Source of the DNA: Gnetum montanum
Lineage: Eukaryota; Streptophyta; Gnetopsida; Gnetales; Gnetaceae
NCBI GenBank assembly: GCA_015680685.1
Contig: MNCI01038194.1
Span: forward strand, 21,590-66,293
Direction: 5' to 3'
DNA length: 44,704 nt
The notes below the pieces were generated by a model that ran no database searches, had not been told where the DNA came from, and saw nothing but the letters and a program-made list of their open reading frames with translations. Of the stretch, positions 1-12,044 are shown piece after piece. Each line of letters opens with the position of its first letter. The stretch's first letter is position 1. A program made the position numbers and the translations under genes.

Positions 1-2149
1 CACAAGTTTGGTTCCAGTGGGTGGCACTAACATATGGTTTTAAAAAATTCTAAAATTGGTCCATTAGATAAAGGGGAGTCCATTAAAGGAGTTGTGGTGG
101 ATGCAAGTAAAAATTCAAATTCAATTTCATACCTAAAGTAAAACTTTATTTATAACTCAACTTGGATTGAAAGTCTAACCTCTTTTTTAAGTAAAATTGG
201 TAGATGAGTAAAAGTCTAACCTATTTTGCTACATGAATTATTTACTTTTGTATTTTGGGTTTCGAAATATTTTACCTCTCAAGGTGTAATCTCCTAGAAT
301 GTAAAGGATGCAAAGTTAACATCTCAATTAATTCAAGCCCCAGTTTAAGAAACAAAACACTCTTAACAGTTAAAATTTATTAAGAGAATTGATAGTTTTA
401 GCTATCTTAGTATTTGGGAAAAGCTAGTTTAATGAAAAAATTAATTTAAGGAAACATAAATATTGAGCAAAATAAAGATGTTGAGGATGTGAATTTTATT
501 TTAGATTGTTGTTACACCATAATTTTCTATTTTCACATTAATGAAACAGTAAAGGATTGTTTATTAGTTTGTTAAGTTGGCTATTATAATACATTTAGTG
601 CAACTATGGGACACCTCATTATAATACATTCAATTGTAGGTTTCAACACCAAGGACATGCTTTTTGAAAGGATGGGAGAACAATCAATTTCTATCTCCCT
701 TTTTTAAGGGGGGAAAGTCAAGTTGATCACATTAATAAATGGGAAAATGAATCTTGACAAAAAGAGATTACAAATAGATTAAACTAGGAGGGGTAACTAG
801 GCATGTTAAACAAAAGTGTTTAGGACAAGGTAAACATAAAGCCATTACATAGAAGATTAAACCTAGAACAAATAACCAAAATGCCTAGGACATATTGGTA
901 GACATAAACAAAACTACAACTTAAAAGGCATCAAGGAAACCATAACCAAAACAACCAACCAAAATGGTAAAAAAGACTATTAAACAAAATTGTAGTCTTT
1001 TCATTCTACAGCTAATCATATGCTTGAAATTCTAAGAAATTTTATTTTCAAGGCCACAAGTAGATTAGGAGTGAACTCAAATGTTCTATCACCATTAACA
1101 ATTGACCCCAATCCCTAATCTTTTGTTGGAATATTAGTGCCTTTCATCAACACATCTAGGATCTCTTGTTTACCATGTGCATTTCTTCATTAGTTTTCTT
1201 TTGATAGGCCTCCATGCTTAATGGGTGTCCTGGACCATGTCTAGCTTGTTTATTCTAGTATAGTGGTTGCTCTCATGGGATTCAAATTTGGGGTTTGGAG
1301 TGCCTTGAGTCTTCATATGTTGCCATGAGTAGTTCCTTTAAACAATGATTTTATGTGATTGTAGATCATGTTTGTTTGGCTCTATACCACCACAACTTAC
1401 ATGACTTGATTTTTAATGAGTAACAATCTACCAACCCTATTTTGTATTTTTTTCATTGGGCAGGTTAAAATTGGATGCCTACATGTCTACCATTGCCTCT
1501 TTGTTCATTGAGCAAACATCGGTTCCTTCATTTGCCACAAGTCTTGTGGAATCTATGGCATTTTCCTATTTGGCAACCTTTAGAACTATGTATGATTTCC
1601 CTAAGTGGGCTCTTGCCTTTGGGGTTTCATTGGATTCTTGTGAGAAGAATCAATCATAGATCTATTTGCAACCCTAGTTGGTCCTTGACACATTTTATTC
1701 TTCTATAAGCAAGGGTATTCACTAGATTTGATCTGGTAGTTTATTGAAATATGTCCATTTTACNTTTCATTGGATTCTTGTGAGAAGAATCAATCATAGA
1801 TCTATTTGCAACCCTAGTTGGTCCTTGANTGAAGAACACTTGTTTAAATTGGAACAACAATCCATGTGCAAGTTTTTACGCTTGCAAGTCCTTTAAAAGT
1901 GGTGCCTTGCCATTGAAAGAGTTAATGAAGGACAACTGAAATTTTTTATTTTTTATTTTGTAAAATCAATACAACTTTTTGAAAACTAGAGATCCCTAAG
2001 TGATTTGTGTAATTCAAAGGTGCAACTCAATATTGTCCTACAAATCAAAGATCACATTAGAATGAGATATGTCATTGTGATACAACTTATTTTAACTTTA
2101 CTGAAATTGGTTAGAATGTATGCCTTGAAATTGGTTTCAGACCCTGAAA
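1..2149. other. AT-rich DNA, no gene recognised
   Basis: Both strands were read and no domain, RNA gene or complete element was recognised. Short open frames around 1456-1708 and 2005-2208 have no protein signature that I know. A T-rich run near 1940-1957 lies beyond the inferred 3' end of the LINE on its right and could be remains of that element's tail. The only clear structure is the N-bounded 64-bp duplicate listed separately. Confidence 0.6.
1625..1828. repeat. 64-bp exact duplicate bounded by single Ns (probable assembly artefact)
   Basis: Bases 1765-1828 repeat bases 1625-1688 exactly. The second copy has a single N immediately before it (1764) and immediately after it (1829). Perfect identity in a decayed region, with ambiguous bases at both joins, points to gap filling or a collapsed contig rather than a biological duplication. 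Sequence spacing from 1764 to 1830 should not be trusted. Confidence 0.8.
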
Positions 2150-3794
2150 AGGGAGTTTTATTAATGGAAAAAGAGTATCAATTACATATGCAACATCAGT
2201 TAGACTAGATATAGAAACATGGAAGGGAAACTTCATGAACTAGGGATGTTTTGTAGAGAAACAAACGAACATACAATCGATCACAAAGGGGAAGAAAACC
2301 ATCTAGACATGTATCTCCTACCAAGGATCAACAATAAATAGGAGTAAAGGAAGAGTAGAAGAGATCGAATGAAGTAGATAACAATCAAAATTATAAAGAG
2401 AAGCTCCTATGCAATGATTCCTGATGAAGGAGGTTGTTTGGACTCATGGATTTGCATCAAGGCTACAAAAGATGAAGTAGCTAATTAGTATCCAACTTGA
2501 TCTTTGAGGCTTAAGATATGATTTAAAAATGAACAAGGCGAAAGATTTGCAATTTCTCCATAATAGTTGGATGATATATATTTGAATAGTTATTCCTCTG
2601 AAAAAGAGTATTACATCTATGTTTTCAAATATCATATAGAAAAATAAGCCTACTAACCTTCCAAAGAAATCTAAAATTCACCAAAGTGGTAGGCAAAAAG
2701 CCAAACATTACATCATCTTGAGATAGCTTGCATGATGGGATAACTTTGGAAGCCCATCTCCACATGTACTGAGCGAAAGGGCAATGCCAAAAAACATGAA
2801 CAAAGTCCTCTATACCACCATAGATAGGGTAATTAGGAGTGTAAATCCCAAGATATTTGAGATGTTTTCTTATGAGTAAACCTTGGTGAAGAAAGCACCA
2901 AAGAAACTGCTGAATTTTAGGGAGAGTTAGAAGTTTTCAAATATGTTTGAAGAGGGGGATCAAGAATTGTTTAGACTCTTGTTTATGCTAAGACCTATGA
3001 CATTGGTGAACAATACTTGAGGAATCATGCAAAAGTTGAAAGGGGACGTGTGGCTTGTAAGGAAAACATTTTGACCCATTAGTCCAATGGAGGCTATGGA
3101 AAATACTTTACACCAAAACATCCAGCTGCAAGTAGTGAAAAATAAAATTATAAACTCGATCCAAGCAATGGTGGATTACATTAGAGGCCCCATACAAATT
3201 ATCAAACACTTCCTAAGAAATCCATTGATCAGCAAGATGAAGATAGCTAAGAGAAATAACTTCCTTCCTAAACCAAGAAGTAGCTACCCTAGTGTTCGTA
3301 GTGGCAAGAGGAGTAGGTGATAGAAGTAACCACTAGGGACAAAGATTAGAAAGTAGAGTAGGATTAAAATTGACCTTAGTCCAATCAATATAATGGTGTA
3401 AAACTTGTCAAGCCCTTCAAATGATTTTGAAAACATGAGATCTAGGAATATTGATAGTATGGGGGGAAAGGATCCAATTTACGATGTCAATTCCTTTTCA
3501 AAAGGCTTATTGTTGGAAAATAGTTGTTAGAGTCTTAATTATAAGAGACTCCCAATAATGTTAGGGGCATCTAGATGCCAAACCAACCAATTAGCGACCA
3601 AGGTAAGCCCCTGTTTGAAAGAATTAAAACCACCCTTATTCTTAGGAAGAGTAACAATATTCCAAGTGACATAATAAAAACCTTTTTAAGAGTCTTTAGA
3701 AGACCACATGAAGCCCCAAAATAACTATTTTAGCTTTAGATATGCAACTTGGAAGAAAGCCTATAGTAATAAAAAATGTCGATAGTTGGAACAT
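2150..3794 (-). pseudogene. LINE ORF2 relic, RT C-terminus and zf-RVT domain
   Basis: This is the downstream part of the same LINE ORF2. On the minus strand the motif LPKNKGGFNSF near 3630 matches the 'W..v..PK..GGL' signature after the RT thumb. Near 2820 the segment EDFVHVFWHCPFAQYMW has the His/Cys and Trp spacing of the zf-RVT domain that follows RT in plant LINEs. The remaining 500 bases to about 2150 read as 3' untranslated sequence with multiple stops. No polyA tail is directly joined to the end I propose, so the boundary is approximate. Confidence 0.7.
3791..3794. repeat. Target-site duplication ACAT, left of solo LTR
   Basis: ACAT here is repeated at 5350-5353 on the other side of the solo LTR. 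A fifth base also matches if the LTR end is moved by one position. Confidence 0.7.
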
Positions 3795-4481
3795 TGAGGG
3801 GTTGACAGGTGCACAGCTTAACCCCATGTCCACACAAGGGCCTTGCTAGAGGTAGAGACAGGGTGCCCTGAACGGTCTTGTCATTCAAACAAGGACTTAT
3901 GAAGTGCAAATGATGTTAATGCAAATGATGCTAAGTGTCGAGTAGTGTCAAGTGTGTTAACCATGTGAATAGTGCTGAGCGTCGTCGGTGTTAATGATGT
4001 GAATAGTATCAAGCATAGTTATGTTTTTGGGCAAAAAATAGGAGTGTCAACAAGTGTGGACCACCACCTGAGCATAGTTGTAGGCCAAAATATGAACAAA
4101 ATGCAAAGAAAATGCAAGGGAGGAAGAGAGAGAAATGGAACATTGCCCCAAATAGGGTTGAGTATAGTTAACTCCAAAAGGGGTTTAGAAGGTATGCGGT
4201 GTACAACAGGCATAGTGGAGAGCATAGTCATAGCCTTGGTGATGTTGGGCTATGAAGTTTGGTGCTCACCGTGGTATCTGTGCCTACCAGGTTGGTTGTC
4301 ATGGTGTACGATGGGCTATGGTGTTTGGGTGGGCTATGGTGGGCCATGGTTTGCGACTTTTCCTTTCTAGGTTATTAGTGTGCCTTTGGGTCTTGTTCGT
4401 CCAAATTCCAAATGCCAAACTTGAAAAATTCCAACCATTTGAAATTTTCTCTCTCCCCCGTGAAAATGCCCAAGGTGGGGG

Positions 4482-4489
4482 TATTTATA
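4482..4489 (-). promoter_or_regulatory. TATA box of the solo LTR (TATAAATA)
   Basis: The minus strand reads CCCTATAAATACCCCC, a canonical plant TATA context. It divides the repeat-rich U3 (5349 down to here) from R-U5. Confidence 0.6.
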
Positions 4490-4547
4490 GGGTTAGGGTT
4501 GCTGAAAAATGTAGATTGGCTACCACATGGTAGAGGGGTAGTTGGGA

Positions 4548-5330
4548 CTACGCTCAACCCCAACTATGCTCAACCCCAACTACGCTCGACCCCAACTACG
4601 CTCTAGAATGTAATCTTGACAATTAGAAAAAAATATGCCAAAACTAGTGTTTTCATGCTAACTACGCTAATTACGCTCTAGAGCATAGTCCACAACAGTA
4701 GAGAGCATAGTCTCAGCACTTAGAAAAATCTACAGCTTGTGTTATTGTTCTGACACTTAGAAAAAATCTTTCAAAACTAGCTATTGTGTGTTGACATGTT
4801 GACTATGCTCTAGAGTGTAGTCTTGGCAGTGGAGATCGTAGTCTCAACACTTAGAAAAATATGTAGCTTGTGTCATCATTCTAACACCTAGAAAAAATCT
4901 TGCAAAACTAGCTATTATGTGTTGACTATGTTGACTATGCTCTAAAATGTAGTCCTAGTAGTAGAGAGCATAGTCTCAACACTTGGAAAAATTTTGCAGC
5001 TTCTGACCTCATTCAGACACTTAGCCAAAATTACAGAAAGCTGGCTGTTGAAGTTGACTACACTCTACTGTAGTGGAGAGCGTAGTCCCAGCACTTAGAG
5101 ACAAATTTGCAAAAAGTTGGCTATTGAAGCTGACTATGCTCTACTGCAGTGGAGAGCATAGTCCCAACACTTAGACACATTTGCAGAAAGTGTCATCATT
5201 CTGACACTTAAAAAAAATTTGCAAATCTGGCAATTTGAGTTGACTACACTCAACACTTAGAAAAATTTGGGCAAAGTGCCACCATTTTGACACTTAACCA
5301 AATTTGCAGTCGAGACGCTGCGATCTAAAA
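4548..5330 (-). repeat. Imperfect tandem repeats with inverted GACTATGCTCT / AGAGCATAGTC arms
   Basis: Six units of about 75-133 bp start near 4668, 4801, 4933, 5056, 5132 and 5242. They are preceded by short 16-17-bp units containing AACTACGCTCAACCCC. Complete units contain inverted arms such as GACTATGCTCT and AGAGCATAGTC (5131-5162), and a shared word CACTTAGAAAAAT. Undecayed forms keep CpG (GAGCGTAGTC near 5080, ACTACGCTC near 4575). The array lies within U3, upstream of the TATA box. Confidence 0.8.
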
Positions 5331-5349
5331 TTTTGTGGTGTAAAGCCCA

Positions 5350-5353
5350 ACAT
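5350..5353. repeat. Target-site duplication ACAT, right of solo LTR
   Basis: Partner of 3791-3794. Joining the flanks at this site makes the LINE reading frame continuous through HVYYSSC-SNYRHF. Confidence 0.7.
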
Positions 5354-8300
5354 GAAGAATAGTACACATGGGTAGAAGCATGTATAGACATACAAATAAG
5401 GTACTTGCTTGCAAGAGTGAGGGGTTTAGTCTTCCATTTATCAATTTTCTTTTAAATCCTAGAAATTACTTGTTCCCAAAGAACTAAGGTAGAACCTTTA
5501 TAACGAAAGGGAATTCCAAAACTTATAGTGATATCTTCATCCTGAAGTAGGTTCAAGTTATGGTTGGTCAAATGACAGTAATTATTGATAAAGTTATAAA
5601 CAAAAGATTTATTCCAATTAATAGCGAAGCCAGAGAGGGAGCAATATTTCTCCACTCAAGATAAGAGTCATTTTAGATCTACAACAGTATTTTGAACAAA
5701 GAAAAAGGATTCATTGGCAAAAAGCATATTTAGAAGTTGATGTTGATGGAAAAGAGACAAACCTTGGTGATAGCTTTATTTTGAATATCATAGTTTAACT
5801 AATGATAAAGAAAGTTAGTAGTGATGATGAATAGGTAAGGGGCAAGAGGACATCCTTACCTCACTAATCTATGGATAGAGAAGGAAGAAGTGATACCAAA
5901 GGTAGTAACTATTCTTGCGATAGCAGATGAGAATAAACATTTCAACATATGTAAGAATTTAGAACCAAAACCAAGTTTAGTCATGATTTGCATAATGAAG
6001 TCCCACTTAATGTTGTTGTAGTCTTTACATAATCAAGCTTCATTAAGAGAATATCTTGACCATCACCCTCCACCCATTGAAGACCTTCCCAAGTAGCAGT
6101 CACATTATTTAAAATGTATCTACTAGAAGAAAAGCCTGTTTGCTAGTGGGATATAATATGAAAAAGAATTTTCTTCCAATGTAAGGCTAAGCACTTGGCC
6201 CAAATTTGATACACCACATTAAGAAGAGTTATGGGTCATTAATTAGAGATACAAGTAGGATCCCCAGACTTGGAAAGGAGACAAATAATCCCTTAATTTA
6301 AATTGGGTCCTAGGGAACCAGTAAGGATAGCCTCTTTGATGACTTGTAAGAGATCATTGCCAATTAGATCCTAATGATTTTGAAAAAATTCAATGGGGAA
6401 GCCATCATAACTAGGGGCCTTCCTAGAGCTCATTTTAAAACTTGGAGTTCCACCTGAGTAATATCAGCTTCTAAAATTTGCAACATAGTAGGAGTAACTA
6501 GACTAGGATAATTCAGAATAATTGCCTCGAATGATGAGATGTTGATAGGGGTAGCAATATGTAAAGCTTCAAAGTGCTTTTTAAGATATGAAAGGAGACT
6601 ATTGTGATTTGTGATGATGGTATCGTCACTGGAAATTTTATCTAAAGAGTGCAAAGAATAAGAACTATTTAGATACTTGAAAAATTCCTTACAGTGTTCA
6701 TCTTGAATATTTAACCAAGTAAGTCTACTCTTTGTTAAGCTACTTTGTGCCCTATAAATGTTCCTTTTCTAGAAGGCTAAGTGGGTTCTAGTTAACTCCC
6801 CATTAACTTGAGTGTTGAAAGGATCTTGCGTTAATCTATCGGTAAGATGTTCAATAATAGAGAGAATGTTGTTGTACTCTTGTTTGGCACAAGAGGCCAC
6901 TTCCTTACCATAATAATGAGCAAATTCCGCACTCTACAAGTAGCATGGTGCCACCATTGGATCTAACCCATTTGACCTAAGGGCCTAGGTTCAACATTTC
7001 AAAGGCTTGAGACAAGTTGTTGGGTAGGAGGAGAAGAGAAATAGTTACTATGTAACTAGAAAAGATGAAAATTATGTCTATGGTGGCTACTATGAATCTA
7101 AATAGACATAGTGATGTGGAAATGGTCTAATAACATTGCATGTTGATGAACAATAGTAGTAGAAAAAGCTTGCTAGAAGGAAAGAGTAGAAAAATAAAAC
7201 CTATCTAATCAACTATAAATGCGAGCCTGCCCAAGATGAAGATTACTCTAGGTGAATCTGTGAAGAGGGTCACTAGCAAAAGTGTCCATCCCATTTGAAA
7301 GATAGAACTTTTTCTTAAAATTTGACCATAATTAATACTCACAAGTTGGAAGTTGAAAAAATACCCCCTCCCCACAAGCTTACCATAAGGAAATTCTGTC
7401 ATATTAAAATCACCTTCAGAAATCTAAGGAACTGAAGGAAGAGAATTAGCTAGTTCTTGCTACAAAAGGGCATGTTCTATAGAGTCATTAGGAGCATAAA
7501 TAGAGCAAACATTGAAAGGGTTATGACATGAGGAGAAGATGCCCAAGAAACTCTATGGCTAGAATCAAAACCACTTGGAATGATTTTGTCTTTCCAATAA
7601 GGTGAGAGGAGAATGGTTGTGCCTCTTTTTCCACACACATGGGAAGTAGCGAGAATTGATGAGTGAGGAAGAAACCAATGGGATGAAAGAGATAAATGGT
7701 TGGTTGAAATCTTAATTTCTTAAAAAAAGCAAAATCAAAAGCAATATTTAAACTATTGAGAAAGTTACTTGCACACATATGTCGAAGCCTATCAATTAGG
7801 CCTCTAACATTTCAAGATAAGAGGGTCAAGGGAAAATAGAGGGCATATTGAATGAAGGATTATCAAAAAAATCGAAAGTCACAATGTCAACTTTCATTGT
7901 GTGAAAAAGTGGCAAAGGAGTTGGTTGTTGTAATGGATAGCGCAAAATTGTTCATTGGGGAAGAAGTAAGGGGTGGAGTTGTAGTGGAGGATGCTTTAAT
8001 TCATTTACTTTCACCACCCTCCACAAATGCATCACTCATAACTAAATCCTTAAATGATTTTGAAGGTGTAACTTTTGCTTTAGATGCAAGCTTTAAGATC
8101 AAACCCAACTGTGACACTTGTGATTTGGAAGGGCGAAGCGAGGAGGAAGGCTTTAGAACATTTTTAGTAGAGGCTCCAAACTTGAAGGTTTTTGATGGTG
8201 GACAGGATTCTAGAATAGTTGGAGAACGGTTTTTTTTAAAGCTCAATTAATTGTTTTTTTTAAGGTAAAAAGGCACATGCTATGAACAATGATAGTAACA

Positions 8301-8493
8301 GGAAGATAAAAATAATCAACTTTTTAGGTAAAGAGTTTCCCTATGGTTGCAAGAGTTAGGGAGTTCTTCCTATGAGAAGTTCAATACAATAATGATGAAA
8401 CTGAATTTAATTGACCTTGATACCATGGTCTGAAATGATATGGCTAAGGGTATTCACGATGTCCCTAAGGGAAGGTTTGGAAGTTCCCATTTG
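5350..8493 (-). pseudogene. LINE ORF2 relic, endonuclease and N-terminal half of RT
   Basis: Read on the minus strand, the start of an endonuclease fold appears near 7830 as SxNVRGL (x is a stop in place of W), and the catalytic-site motif EGDFNMTEF lies near 7410. Further along, near 6420, comes the RT entry motif KAPSYDGFPIEFF, then PITLLNVVYQIWAK near 6220, QTGFSSRRYILNN near 6120, and an SGFAINWNKS motif near 5630. These are standard landmarks of plant LINE ORF2. An upstream segment from 8493 begins with an ATG and reads as a short basic N-terminus; it may be ORF1 or the ORF2 leader. Stops are frequent, so this is a pseudogene. It encoded the nicking endonuclease and reverse transcriptase used for target-primed integration. 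Confidence 0.8.
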
Positions 8494-9167
8494 ACATAAA
8501 GATGTAGTTAAGGGTGTATTTATAAATATAAATAGCAAGCTAATACCAAATTTGCAACATTTTTAAGTTAGTAAGTTATTATATTTTTTTAAATGATTAA
8601 AATCTTTTGTCTTTTGATACATGATTTCATTCCAATTTCACAATTAAAATCTTATTCTAAAACTCATTTAAATACAAGATCAGGCATTTGTGCTTTCCCA
8701 TGCTTCGCAAACTCTTCCTAAAATGATGGCACACTAGTAAACATTCATGACCTATGCACATGGCAGTGGAGTGCTTTGAGATGCAATGCCAATCTAAAGT
8801 ATTTATTTTCGCATAATGCTAGTCATGATGCACATGGAAAAAAAGGTGTACATTTTTTTGCTAATGTACGAACTTAAAATGTGGTGGAACATTATTTACA
8901 GGAAACAAAAATATACACACGAAAACAACTAAAATACATGTGAGAAAACTTGGAAATTTTTTTTCTTCTTGAGGTTTCACACAGCAGAAGGAGCCCCTCA
9001 ACAGGGTTAGTTTTTAATACAAAGCCATTCTACCATTAGCGAGGATCAAGTGCAAGGCAGGTAACATATTTTCTAGAAAGCTACCTTTTTAAATCAAGAA
9101 AAACATTTTAAATCAAGAAAAACAAGAGCTGAAAATAAAATAGCATGTGCAAAATCCAGTTTTCAAT
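8494..9167. other. No gene recognised
   Basis: AT-rich sequence without recognisable domains on either strand. A short direct repeat of TTTAAATCAAGAAAAAC near 9091-9123 leads into the tandem repeat that follows. Confidence 0.55.
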
Positions 9168-9274
9168 GGGTTTTCTGTGAGAGTTCATGGAGAAAAACAA
9201 GAGTTGAAAATAAAATATTGTGGGTTTTCTGTGAGAGTTCATGGAGAAAAACGAGAGTTGAAAATAAATATTGT
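9168..9274. repeat. Two-copy tandem repeat, 54 and 53 bp
   Basis: Bases 9168-9221 and 9222-9274 are near-identical copies that begin GGGTTTTCTGTGAGAG. They differ by one substitution and one missing A. They lie about 300 bp upstream of the small open reading frame at 9549 and could be part of its 5' region. Confidence 0.85.
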
Positions 9275-9548
9275 GCACTTAAAAAAAGCCCGCTAAATTA
9301 ACATTAATTTTTTCATTCTATTTTGTGTTTACCTAATTTCCCCGTAACTCTGAGTCCCATCGCTAACGCACAGTTTCGCTACTACAAAAACCGTACAATG
9401 CCCGCACAAATGCCCTCATGTGCGTGCGCCATCAACTCTCAACTACCTTGATGGATATGCCGCAACTTCAAGCAATTTGGAAGAGCATCTCAAAAAAGAT
9501 ACGCCAAAATTATCTCTCCTATCATTTATATTGCTTACTGGTTTGATA

Positions 9549-9839
9549 ATGGCAAAGATTGGAGTGTTTCTTGTGGTGGTGGTGGTGTGGCTGATTTTGT
9601 TGTTGGGTGTGAATGGAGATGATAACAGAAGAGACAGCAGCAGCAATTTCTGGAAGAAGCAGAAGCACATTATTGGCCTCGGCATTGGCGTTTCTGGTGA
9701 TGTGTACAAGCCCTACAATCATGGACACAACAGAGGCGATCTTCTTAGTTTGGCTACACCTGCACAAGCCTCCCCTGCCATTGAAAGACTATTGCAGAGG
9801 CCCGTCACCAGGAAATTGTTGCTCAAATTAAATTTCTGA
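9549..9839 (+). CDS. Possible small secreted peptide, 96 aa
   Basis: An intact 96-codon frame starts at ATG 9549. This is its first in-frame ATG; the frame is open upstream but only with non-ATG codons. Residues 1-23 look like a classical signal peptide: a short basic start (MAK), a long run of V/L/I, and a small-residue cleavage site (GVNG, then DDN). The mature part is about 73 residues, basic at the C-terminus, with no cysteines and no known peptide-hormone motif that I recognise. The stretch 9340-9840 is richer in GC and CpG than its surroundings, and AATAAATAA follows the stop at 9856-9865. These support a low-copy host gene, but there is no family assignment and it could be chance. Confidence 0.4.
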   Translation: MAKIGVFLVVVVVWLILLLGVNGDDNRRDSSSNFWKKQKHIIGLGIGVSGDVYKPYNHGHNRGDLLSLATPAQASPAIERLLQRPVTRKLLLKLNF

Positions 9840-10524
9840 ACTAGCGCAGCCATTAAATAAATAAGCTCCTCCCTACAACCATGTTTTCATGTTTTCTGTG
9901 CCAAAGGATCAGGAAAGCTCTCCGATTACTACGCATACATGCAATGTACGGCCTTTTCAAAATAAATTTCTGGTACTGTTTTAGAAGAATTTTGACGGCC
10001 CTTATTGTTCCTATATGTTCCTTGCAATTTTTGATCTGTGGAAATCTTGTACTCTTGTCCCAAGCCCAAGCATCGCCGAAATCCAATGTCCGGCCAAGTT
10101 TATCATCCAGATGGCACACTCTCGCTTTTAAAGCATCTTATTTAATCCTTATGAACAATGACGTCTTACTTCGTTGGTAACACTTACATTTGGGGGTTCT
10201 AAGTTTGCTTTCATTGGCATTGTTGAGTCATAAATAAATATTTTTTAAAATATTGAGTCAACGATAATAAAAAAGATTATATTAATAAAAGCAAAAGTGC
10301 AATAAACTTGTTAGCCATCCCTTTGGGCCTAGGGGCCAAAAAATCAAGGAGAGGCTAGTAACATTATGTTACATCCCTTTTGTAGGCTCTTGGGTATTGA
10401 TATGCAGATCTGATTTTTCTCTAGCAAATTTGATGATTCTCCATTAGATCTATTTTTCTTTTCAATGGATCTAATTTTCTCATTGTTTAATTTCTGGTGG
10501 ATTTGATCTATCTAGAATTCCCCT
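9840..10524. other. Possible 3' flank of the small gene, then nothing recognised
   Basis: Bases 9880-10110 keep moderate GC and could be 3' untranslated sequence or a further exon of the 9549 gene. Open frames here on both strands lack any recognisable motif. From 10180 the sequence returns to AT-rich filler. Confidence 0.35.
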
Positions 10525-11339
10525 ATGGAGGTATCTAAATTACCTTCAATTTCTTCAATTGATGCTAAAATATCTACTTCTTTAATTTGTGCTAATTTTG
10601 AGAATGTAGATTTACAGGCTAGTGAGCAAAAATTTAGGAAGCCTTCTTTTATTAATGGTGATGTAACTAAGATATTTGATTTTGTTCACTCTGGTGATGT
10701 ATACAAGTCACTAGTAGTTGATCTTACATCATGATATGTGTTCATTCAAGTTTTGGATTACCTTCTTTGTAATCAAAGTTTTGCCTCACAATTAAATGAT
10801 GTAAAGCAAAAATATGACATTCAAGCCAATCATGCGAAGTATTTTTTTCTTTTTTCTGCTTGTTGAACTTGGCAATGCTTCAATAGTGTAATGTGCCTTA
10901 GATATAGGATCATTTATACATAATTATGCAGTGTTAATCATTCACAAGTGGACTCTAAATTTTGATGTTGAATATAAAAAATATTTAAAGTTCCATGTTT
11001 TGTCTAGTTATTTAATCTTTTATTGATTTCTCATAAAGCTGAGCAAGGGATTGTTAATATTCTTGATCTTATTAAGCATATGGAATCTATTTCCACATCA
11101 TTTGTTTCTTGTAGATGTTTTTTTATTGCAATGAATCTTCTTAACTGAAAAAAATTGGTATTACAAGCAGGCAAGAAGGCTAATATTTAGTAAATCACAT
11201 ATTATAATCTTTCTAATTCTTGCAACATTTGTCATTATGAAGAATATTTATTTAATGCTTATCCTTTTTTTCTAAAGAAAAAAGATGTCAAGGAAAAGAA
11301 AAAAGGTATTGATGTCAAGGAAAAGAATAAACATGTTGA

Positions 11340-11755
11340 AGTTAAGGATAGTTAAAAACAATCTAAAGCTAAAGAGATGAAAAATCAAGATAATATCAAT
11401 AGCAATAAAGAAATTAGAGAAGGAAAAAGCTTATGTAAATATTTTTATTTTTACTACACCAAGTATTGATCAATTTAGATAGTTAGCATGTAAGGTATGT
11501 AAGAAGACATCTTTTGTTGACAAGCAATGCTTTAGAAAATTACCAAGAAACTTGATGTGAGATTAATCATGATGGACATTATGTGGAAATATTTACTTTT
11601 GTACCTTCCTCTCCTACAAAAGATGGTATTTCACCAAAGCTTTCTATTACTACATCGAATCTGTTTGCTATTTTAAGTTTAAACACACATATTAAAAATG
11701 ATGTAAATGTTGTTAGGACTAAGATCATCCTCCCTACTAATAATTAATTTTTCTT
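11340..11755 (+). repeat. Direct duplication, copy 1
   Basis: This block is repeated at about 12045-12460 with a spacing near 705-710 bp. Shared landmarks include AGTTAGCATGTAAGGTATG and CCTCCCTACTAAT at the right edge. Copies differ by many substitutions and a short indel, so the duplication is old. Confidence 0.8.
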
Positions 11756-12044
11756 TTTTGTTTTTTCAAAGCATCTATTGTAAGGCTATTCACGTGAGAA
11801 GACATTCATAAAATTGGAAAGTTCTTCATTTCTATGTTGTTTCTAGGGTTTTTTACTCAATGGTTAAGCATGTGATGTATCCTTAAAAGGAGAGACTATT
11901 CACTTAGCCTTTGTAACCTAAATATGATAACAAAGAGACCAACCTTCTTACAGAAAAAAACCACCTAGAAACTTGACCATTTAACAAAATAAAACAACCC
12001 AAGGACACAATGCTACTTTTACTTTAAGAAAAATTTGAGGATAG

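Larger units (their letters stand above)
3795..5349 (-). mobile_element. Solo LTR of a Ty3/gypsy element, minus strand
   Basis: On the minus strand this 1555-bp block begins TGGGCTTTACACCAC and ends CCCCTCA, that is TG...CA. It is flanked by ACAT on both sides (3791-3794 and 5350-5353). Its first 30 bases share ACACCACAAAATTTT with the LTR of the main 17.5-kb element, so the two families are related. U3 is packed with imperfect repeats, a TATA box follows, and no internal domain is present. A solo LTR arises by recombination between the two LTRs of a full element. Its placement inside a LINE frame that is restored on excision supports the boundaries. The 4-bp rather than 5-bp duplication is slightly unusual. 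Confidence 0.8.
2150..8493 (-). mobile_element. Decayed LINE (non-LTR retrotransposon), split by a solo LTR
   Basis: The minus strand carries the domain order of a plant L1-type LINE: an N-terminal segment starting near 8493, an apurinic-type endonuclease (about 7830-7200), reverse transcriptase (about 6660-5355 and on past the insertion), and a C-terminal zf-RVT segment (about 2850-2650). The 3' end is placed near 2150, where the minus strand reads TTAATAAAACTCCC, a sequence style common at plant LINE ends. A solo LTR occupies 3795-5349. Removing it with one copy of the target duplication restores a sensible joined reading frame. Many stops and frameshifts make the element inactive. I found no target duplication for the LINE itself. 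Confidence 0.8.

Noticed and set aside
3972-4370. 132-codon plus-strand frame in the solo LTR
   Set aside because: It lies in R-U5 on the strand opposite to LTR transcription, made of repeated ATGGTG/GGCTATGG words with no domain.
7852-8250. 132-codon plus-strand frame opposite the LINE
   Set aside because: The minus strand has the LINE N-terminal coding segment; the plus frame has no known domain.
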